Positions 1-5,706 of a stretch of DNA of 5,706 bases are shown piece after piece (within the stretch, counting starts at the first letter, position 1; each line of letters starts with the position of its first letter). The stretch comes from Ferruginibacter sp. (lineage in GTDB: Bacteria; Bacteroidota; Bacteroidia; Chitinophagales; Chitinophagaceae), in the NCBI GenBank assembly GCA_018057635.1, contig JAGPDJ010000182.1:1-5706 (forward strand). Reading direction: 5' to 3'. A program made the position numbers and the translations under genes. Under the pieces are notes generated by a model. It saw only the letters and a program-made list of their open reading frames with translations, was not told where the DNA came from and searched no databases.

Positions 1-1930
<1,930 letters not shown>

Positions 1931-2012
1931 ATTTGATTAAATAAAATTTTTGTTTTCCGGTTGACAAAAAAATGAAACAGGCTCTATAAAAGCTATCCCC
2001 TTTTTCCTTAAA

Positions 2013-2130
2013 AAAAAGCCATCTTTCCAGTATTTTTTTGAAATAAAAAAACCGGCCTGGGAATTCCTGCAAATGTAACGAAAATCAGGGGTTCCATTAC
2101 ATAAAATATTGTTTATTTTGATGGCTTTTT
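2013..2130. repeat. 11-bp inverted repeat enclosing the gyrB promoter element
   Basis: AAAAAGCCATC at 2013-2023 is the exact reverse complement of GATGGCTTTTT at 2120-2130, with 96 bp between the arms. The predicted gyrB -7 element (2070-2077) lies roughly in the middle. Only one arm would be in a gyrB transcript starting near 2063, so RNA folding is unlikely. A pair of protein-binding sites or chance are the remaining explanations. Confidence 0.4.
2070..2077 (-). promoter_or_regulatory. gyrB promoter, -7 element
   Basis: The minus strand reads TACATTTG, a perfect match to the Bacteroidota -7 consensus TAnnTTTG. No good TTTG-like -33 element is seen at the usual spacing. If used, transcription would start near 2063 and give a leader of about 150 nt before the ATG, which is long. 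The leader is A/T-rich and ends in the AAGGAG site. No known riboswitch or convincing attenuator hairpin was recognised in it. Confidence 0.5.
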
Positions 2131-2193
2131 AGGCTGTATTTTTTGTAATGTTTCAAAATCAGGATATCCACAAGTTGTTAATAATTTAATTGG

Positions 2194-2226
2194 GAAATCT
2201 TTCCTATATTTGCATCGAAATATTTC
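2194..2226. promoter_or_regulatory. Pair of near-identical 10-bp inverted repeats flanking the -7 element, candidate operator
   Basis: GAAATCTTTC at 2194-2203 and GAAATATTTC at 2217-2226 differ by one base and are 23 bp apart start to start, about two helical turns. The first extends to GGAAA-TC-TTTCC (2193-2204) and abuts the -7 element. The second is a perfect palindrome over the predicted transcription start and leader. A protein bound at both would cover the promoter, which suggests repression, possibly autoregulation by the encoded regulator. The function is inferred from position and symmetry alone. Confidence 0.4.
2205..2212 (+). promoter_or_regulatory. Promoter of the AraC-family regulator gene, -7 element
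   Basis: TATATTTG matches the Bacteroidota -7 consensus TAnnTTTG exactly. A TTG at 2175-2177 could serve as part of a -33 element but sits farther away (27-nt spacer) than usual. Transcription would start at about 2218-2220, giving a leader of roughly 10 nt before the ATG at 2228. The element contains the in-frame TTG at 2210, which therefore should not be the translation start. Confidence 0.6.
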
Positions 2227-2227
2227 A

Positions 2228-3169
2228 ATGAATCAGGAAACAGACATATTAGCACTTTCAAAAAAACAACCGGTTTTACTGGAAGAAATGGAGGTTTTGC
2301 AGGATATTACCCGGAATGTTCCCGGATCGGTCAGCTATGCTATTAAACGTTACCGGAAATTGCCGCAATGGAGCATGGAAGATACCGGGATACTGGTATA
2401 TAATTACACAAAGAACATTGCGAGCGAAAATTCACTGGAATTGAAATTCTGTGTGAGTGGTAATGTTTATTGCCGCAAGAAACAAACAGAATGTGATTTT
2501 TGCAACCTGAACACTTCAAAAGGATGCATTGAAAAAGTTGACAGCGTGGATGTGCTGAGTTTCAGTTTTTCACCAGCATACCTGCACCAGTTTGCCAAAG
2601 CAAATAAATCACCATTAAGTCTCACCGATAGTGTATTGTCATTCAGGCATGTTACTTCCTTTTCTAAAATATTACCGCTTTGTGGCAAAACCAGGATGGC
2701 CATTGAAGCATTGCTGAACCATACTTATACTGATACACTCGAGAATATTTTCATCAATGCACAAACGCAGATACTGCTTTTATACAGCATGGATTGTATG
2801 CTTGGTGAAAAAGTTGAAACTCCTTTTGCCTGTAAATTCCTTGCCAATGAAGCAGATCGTGAAAAGATCATCAAAGCAAGGGAAATATTATTGAAACATA
2901 TTGGCGAACCCATCACCATCAAAGCGCTTAGCCGTAAAGTAGCCATCAACGAATGTTATTTAAAAAAAGGGTTCAAGGAAATATTCGGAACCACCATCTT
3001 TGATTTTTACCAGGGCCAGCGCATGGAACATGCCAAATACCTGCTATACGATAAAGGACTCAGTGTTACAGAGGTTTCCATGTTGCTTGGTTATTCATCC
3101 ATCTCTCATTTCAGCACAGCCTTTAAGAAACATACAGGCATCAAGCCTTGTGAATTGCTGTTGCGTTAA
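2228..3169 (+). CDS. AraC-family transcriptional regulator, PchR-like
   Basis: This 313-residue cytoplasmic DNA-binding regulator has an N-terminal sensor region (about 1-205) and a C-terminal AraC-type DNA-binding domain (about 210-313). The first helix-turn-helix is at about 229-250 and the second at about 279-302, with the family signature LLGYSSISHFSTAFKKHTGIKP near the end (286-307). The segment KKGFKEIFGTTIFDFYQGQRMEHAKYLL (246-273) resembles the PchR/YbtA group that controls siderophore receptors. The sensor half carries an unusual cysteine cluster: Cys75, Cys82, Cys89, Cys92 and Cys100, including a CxxC. I chose the ATG at 2228; the upstream in-frame TTG at 2210 lies inside the predicted -7 promoter element. 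No Shine-Dalgarno is seen. The gene lies 274 bp upstream of, and in the same direction as, the receptor gene, its likely target. The family is certain; the ligand is unknown. Confidence 0.92.
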   Translation: MNQETDILALSKKQPVLLEEMEVLQDITRNVPGSVSYAIKRYRKLPQWSMEDTGILVYNYTKNIASENSLELKFCVSGNVYCRKKQTECDFCNLNTSKGCIEKVDSVDVLSFSFSPAYLHQFAKANKSPLSLTDSVLSFRHVTSFSKILPLCGKTRMAIEALLNHTYTDTLENIFINAQTQILLLYSMDCMLGEKVETPFACKFLANEADREKIIKAREILLKHIGEPITIKALSRKVAINECYLKKGFKEIFGTTIFDFYQGQRMEHAKYLLYDKGLSVTEVSMLLGYSSISHFSTAFKKHTGIKPCELLLR

Positions 3170-3443
3170 CAGATCTGTACTTATTTGCTTTAATTCAGGT
3201 TTTTCTAAATTTTTATTCCTCAAAACAGAAAATGTTTTCTTACGCTTGCTAACAAGTGTCTCTGCTCTTAATAATTTTTCCAATATAAAAATTGATCCTC
3301 ATCAGCTATGGCTATGATTGTTTAACGTTTATATGTCACCGTTTTGTAAAAAAATCTGTTAATTACGATATCGTCCACATGATGACAATTCTGTGATAAT
3401 TCTGATATGCTCATAAAACATCTTTGCGTTCTAAATATCAGAT
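3170..3443 (+). other. Regulatory gap between the AraC-family gene and the receptor gene
   Basis: This A/T-rich 274-bp stretch shows no gene of its own. It contains two perfect 10-bp palindromes: ACAGATCTGT at 3169-3178, starting on the last base of the regulator stop codon, and ACGATATCGT at 3365-3374. It also holds the repeated AA(A/T)TCTG motif near the receptor gene and a candidate -7 element at 3419-3426. No strong intrinsic terminator is visible after the regulator, so some read-through into the receptor gene cannot be excluded. Confidence 0.7.
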
Positions 3444-3445
3444 TT
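3352..3445. promoter_or_regulatory. Cluster of four AA(A/T)TCTG motifs around the receptor promoter, candidate activator sites
   Basis: The copies are AAATCTGTTAA at 3352-3362, AATTCTGTGAT at 3387-3397, AATTCTGATAT at 3398-3408, and an inverted copy at 3435-3445 (AAATCTGATAT on the minus strand). The middle two are in tandem with an 11-bp period, about one helical turn. The third and fourth form a 10-of-11 inverted repeat around the -7 element and reach into the start codon. AraC-family activators commonly bind repeated sites on one face of the helix just upstream of the promoter, so the product of the upstream gene is the natural candidate to bind here. This is inference from arrangement. 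Confidence 0.4.
3419..3426 (+). promoter_or_regulatory. Receptor-operon promoter, imperfect -7 element
   Basis: CATCTTTG matches TAnnTTTG except for the first base. It ends 17 nt before the TTG start at 3444, close to the 15-nt gap between the -7 element and the ATG in the regulator gene. No good -33 element is present. An imperfect core promoter preceded by tandem repeats fits an activator-dependent promoter, which is inferred. Confidence 0.4.
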
Positions 3446-5564
3446 GAAAAAAACATTCATCATAATAAGTATTCATTTTTTATCATCAAACGTAATTGCT
3501 CAGTTAAAACCTTTCAAGGATACATTATTCAGTAAGGAATTAAATGAGGTGATTATAACCGCCACCAGAAACGAACGCAAACTTGGCAATGTAGCCGTGC
3601 CGGTTAATATCATTTCACAAAAAAATATACAACAGGCCGGTTCTTTAAGATTAAAAGATATTCTGCAGGAACAACCCGGGTTATTTTTAACAAGCGGTTT
3701 TGGAGTTGGCGTTCAAATGCAGGGCCTTAACCCGGATTATACATTAATCCTCATTGATGGTGAACCACTAACCGGCAGAACTTCAGGCGTACTTGACCTG
3801 AACCGTGTAACAACCGGTAATATTAAAAAAATAGAAATCGTGAAAGGGCCATCATCCAGTTTGTATGGATCTGAAGCGCTGGCCGGCGTAATAAACATCA
3901 TTACAGATAAATCTTATGAAAAAAAATTAAACATCGCTGCCCGTTATGGTACATACAACAGCCTCGACGCCAACATCACTGCTGCCGGCAGGGTTGGAAA
4001 AGCCGGAATAAATATTTTTTTCAATCAATACAATACCGATGGTTACAGCATCAGGCCTTTCAGTGTGGAGCGTTCCAAATTACCAGTCAGCAGGTCAACT
4101 CCCCAACTTCAATTCAATTACCCTTTCAGTAATAAGACAAGTTTTAATTTATCATTGCGTTACAATTATGAGCATATAAAAAATGAACTGGCTGTATCCA
4201 ACAACGGCCAGGTCACTTACTCCAATGGCAGGGAGATCAACAAAGACCTCAACATCACACCAACGGTTACGCATACCTTCTCAGATAAATTAAAAACATC
4301 CTTACGCCTCTATGCCAACCGTTTTGAAGGTTCGCAAAAACTTGAAACCTCTGTTGGACAGGGTTACGATGACTATTTTCTGCAAAGATTTTACAGGGCA
4401 GAAAACCAGACAGATTATACACTCAATAAAAACCTGTTATTTGTAGCTGGTATAGGTTATATAAAAGAATTTGTGAATTCATCCAGGTATGATGATAAGA
4501 ACAGCAGGAAGGAAAATGAAGTAAAATACGGGTTTATCCAGGCTGAATGGCAGGCATTGAAAAAATTAACACTTATCGGCGGATTCAGGTACGATGACAA
4601 CAAATTATATGCATCAGCATTCAGCCCTAAAATAGCAGGTAAACTAACGGTTAATAACAGGTTAAGTTTCCAGGCTTCTTACGGAAAAGGATTTAAAGCT
4701 CCTGATTTCAGGCAGCTGTACCTGAATTTCACCAATACCAGTGCTGGCAGTTATTCTGTTTTCGGAGCACTGGAAGCACAACGGATCATCCGGTTAATGG
4801 ACAATGCCGGGCTCATAAAACAATACGAAGAAGATTTTAACAGGCTTCAAACACTGCGGCCGGAATATTCTAATGGCTTCAATGCCGGATTCACCATTTT
4901 CCCGGTTAGTAATATACAATGGCAGGTAAATTTTTTCAGAAATGACATCAAAGACCTGATTGAATCAAGACTGGTTGCAACCCGCCAGGATAATACCCAG
5001 ATATTCAGTTATGTAAATATTCAAAGAGCATTTACACAGGGAATAGAAACAAATATCAAGTATATCATCACTCCATCATTTATCCTGAACGCCGGTTATC
5101 AATACTTACAAACTGCCGATAAAGATGAACTGAAAAAGATAAAAGCAGGTAATTTTTACTACACAAGAGACCAGAATAATTTCAGTGTGCTGTTGAAAAA
5201 AAGTGATTACCTGGGCCTGCCCAACAGGAGCCCGCACATGGCAACCCTGAAATTATCTTATGAACCGGCCACTCAATCCTGGTTTGCCAATGTAAGAGCA
5301 ACATACCGCAGCAAATGGGTGGTTTTCGACAAAGATGGCAATGGCATCTATAATAAACAAGATGAATTTGCAAAAGGTTTTGTACAACTCAGCAGCAGTA
5401 TTGGAACCAATTTAAAATACGGTTTCCGCATACAGGCCGGAGCAGATAATATCCTTGACCATGTTGATATAAATAATCTTCCAAATGCACCTGGACGCAC
5501 TTTCTTTACAACATTAGCATACACCTATAAAAAAATAAAACAACCAACTAAAAATTTAAACTGA
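3444..5564 (+). CDS. TonB-dependent outer-membrane receptor, iron/heme/siderophore type
   Basis: This 706-residue outer-membrane protein should import a bound ligand using energy from TonB-ExbB-ExbD. A signal peptide covers about residues 1-19 (start MKKTF, end VIA before Gln20). A TonB-box-like segment, ELNEVIITATRNER, is at 32-45. The plug domain spans about 46-154 with KGPSSSLYGSEALAGVINIIT at its end, followed by a beta-barrel. FKAP (417-420) and LRPE (471-474) resemble the FRAP and NPNL boxes of heme receptors. The DKDGNG loop begins at Asp629. The barrel ends in TFFTTLAYTY with a short basic tail. There is no N-terminal carboxypeptidase-like domain, so it is not SusC-type. The start is TTG at 3444: an in-frame TAA at 3432 blocks extension, and the next ATG lies inside the plug. 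The stop codon overlaps the downstream lipoprotein start. The substrate is unresolved: the mature protein has only four histidines (244, 277, 598, 673), none between the two boxes. Confidence 0.93.
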   Translation: MKKTFIIISIHFLSSNVIAQLKPFKDTLFSKELNEVIITATRNERKLGNVAVPVNIISQKNIQQAGSLRLKDILQEQPGLFLTSGFGVGVQMQGLNPDYTLILIDGEPLTGRTSGVLDLNRVTTGNIKKIEIVKGPSSSLYGSEALAGVINIITDKSYEKKLNIAARYGTYNSLDANITAAGRVGKAGINIFFNQYNTDGYSIRPFSVERSKLPVSRSTPQLQFNYPFSNKTSFNLSLRYNYEHIKNELAVSNNGQVTYSNGREINKDLNITPTVTHTFSDKLKTSLRLYANRFEGSQKLETSVGQGYDDYFLQRFYRAENQTDYTLNKNLLFVAGIGYIKEFVNSSRYDDKNSRKENEVKYGFIQAEWQALKKLTLIGGFRYDDNKLYASAFSPKIAGKLTVNNRLSFQASYGKGFKAPDFRQLYLNFTNTSAGSYSVFGALEAQRIIRLMDNAGLIKQYEEDFNRLQTLRPEYSNGFNAGFTIFPVSNIQWQVNFFRNDIKDLIESRLVATRQDNTQIFSYVNIQRAFTQGIETNIKYIITPSFILNAGYQYLQTADKDELKKIKAGNFYYTRDQNNFSVLLKKSDYLGLPNRSPHMATLKLSYEPATQSWFANVRATYRSKWVVFDKDGNGIYNKQDEFAKGFVQLSSSIGTNLKYGFRIQAGADNILDHVDINNLPNAPGRTFFTTLAYTYKKIKQPTKNLN

Positions 5565-5706
5565 TGAAAAAAATGAAATTCACATTAACCGGAATACTTG
5601 CTGCAGGAATATTATTATTTGCATCCTGCAAAAAAGACGATGCAACTGTTACCATTGATAAAACAAATGACGGTACATTTAAAGTTTTTACAGAAGGAAA
5701 AATCAC
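5564..5706 (+). CDS. Outer-membrane lipoprotein, N-terminus only; possible HmuY-like ligand-binding partner
   Basis: The ATG at 5564 shares its A with the TGA stop of the receptor gene, which suggests translational coupling in one operon. Only 47 codons lie in the window. They encode a lipoprotein signal: a basic start (MKKMKF), a hydrophobic core, and the lipobox FASC with lipidated Cys22. The next residues, KKDD, resemble the lysine-plus-acidic export signal that sends Bacteroidota lipoproteins to the cell surface. The mature part begins ATVTIDKTNDGTFKVF and matches no domain I can name. HmuY-family heme-binding lipoproteins often sit beside such receptors in this phylum, so that is the leading guess. 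The first methionine is chosen over Met4 because of the stop-start overlap. That it is a lipoprotein is secure; its binding function is inferred from context. Confidence 0.85.
   Translation, partial: MKKMKFTLTGILAAGILLFASCKKDDATVTIDKTNDGTFKVFTEGKI

Noticed and set aside
1961..1990. TTGACA-N18-TATAAA on the plus strand, close to the E. coli sigma-70 consensus
   Set aside because: Bacteroidota housekeeping sigma factors use a different consensus, and the A/T-rich leader makes chance matches likely. It may be active in a foreign host but is not supported as a native promoter.
2041..2067. GGCCGG next to a T-run and GGAATTCC in the gyrB leader as an attenuator
   Set aside because: The G/C-rich parts are self-complementary palindromes without a proper loop, and no stable stem directly precedes the T-run.
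2467..2949. Minus-strand open frames opposite the AraC-family gene
   Set aside because: They are antisense to a clear AraC-family protein and show no domain or promoter support.
3222..3240. Possible terminator hairpin AAAACA-GAAAA-TGTTTT after the regulator gene
   Set aside because: The stem is short and almost all A-T with no following U-run, so it is too weak to call.
3000..3317. Open frames on both strands running across the end of the regulator gene into the gap
   Set aside because: The plus-strand frame begins inside the regulator in another frame, and the minus-strand frame at 3095-3283 has no recognisable features. The gap sequence is low-complexity and A/T-rich.
5182..5373. Minus-strand open frame of 63 codons
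   Set aside because: It is antisense to the conserved C-terminal barrel of the TonB receptor and has no supporting features.

Overview
The window looks like a chromosomal segment from a Bacteroidota bacterium, probably in or near the Chitinophagaceae. The evidence is the sequence of the GyrB protein, the Bacteroidota-type promoter element TAnnTTTG upstream of two genes (with a one-base variant before a third), mostly absent Shine-Dalgarno sequences, a TonB-dependent receptor, and a lipoprotein with an acidic, lysine-containing segment directly after the lipidated cysteine. The family-level placement is inferred from overall sequence character and was not tested by a search.

Layout: the left third (1-1910, minus strand) is gyrB, encoding the B subunit of DNA gyrase. 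It is open at the window edge, and only the extreme C-terminus is missing. A 317-bp divergent intergenic region (1911-2227) follows. It holds a gyrB promoter element with a long leader and the promoter of a plus-strand AraC-family regulator gene (2228-3169). After a 274-bp gap rich in short repeats comes a TonB-dependent outer-membrane receptor gene (3444-5564). Its stop codon overlaps the start of a lipoprotein gene (5564 to the right edge, partial).

How the genes may work together: gyrB is housekeeping and probably unrelated to its neighbours. The other three genes form a plausible nutrient-uptake module. A PchR-like AraC regulator would sense the state of a ligand or metal and control the receptor-lipoprotein operon. 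The receptor would take the ligand across the outer membrane using TonB energy, and the lipoprotein, likely surface-exposed, would capture it. The order resembles heme (HmuR/HmuY-type) or siderophore uptake loci, but the substrate cannot be fixed from this sequence. The receptor is poor in histidine and has none between its FKAP and LRPE motifs, so a classical histidine-mediated heme mechanism is not supported directly.

The features most worth a second look are a five-cysteine cluster in the sensor half of the regulator, four copies of an AA(A/T)TCTG motif around the receptor promoter, two near-identical 10-bp inverted repeats flanking the -7 element of the regulator promoter, and a calcium-loop-like motif in the receptor.
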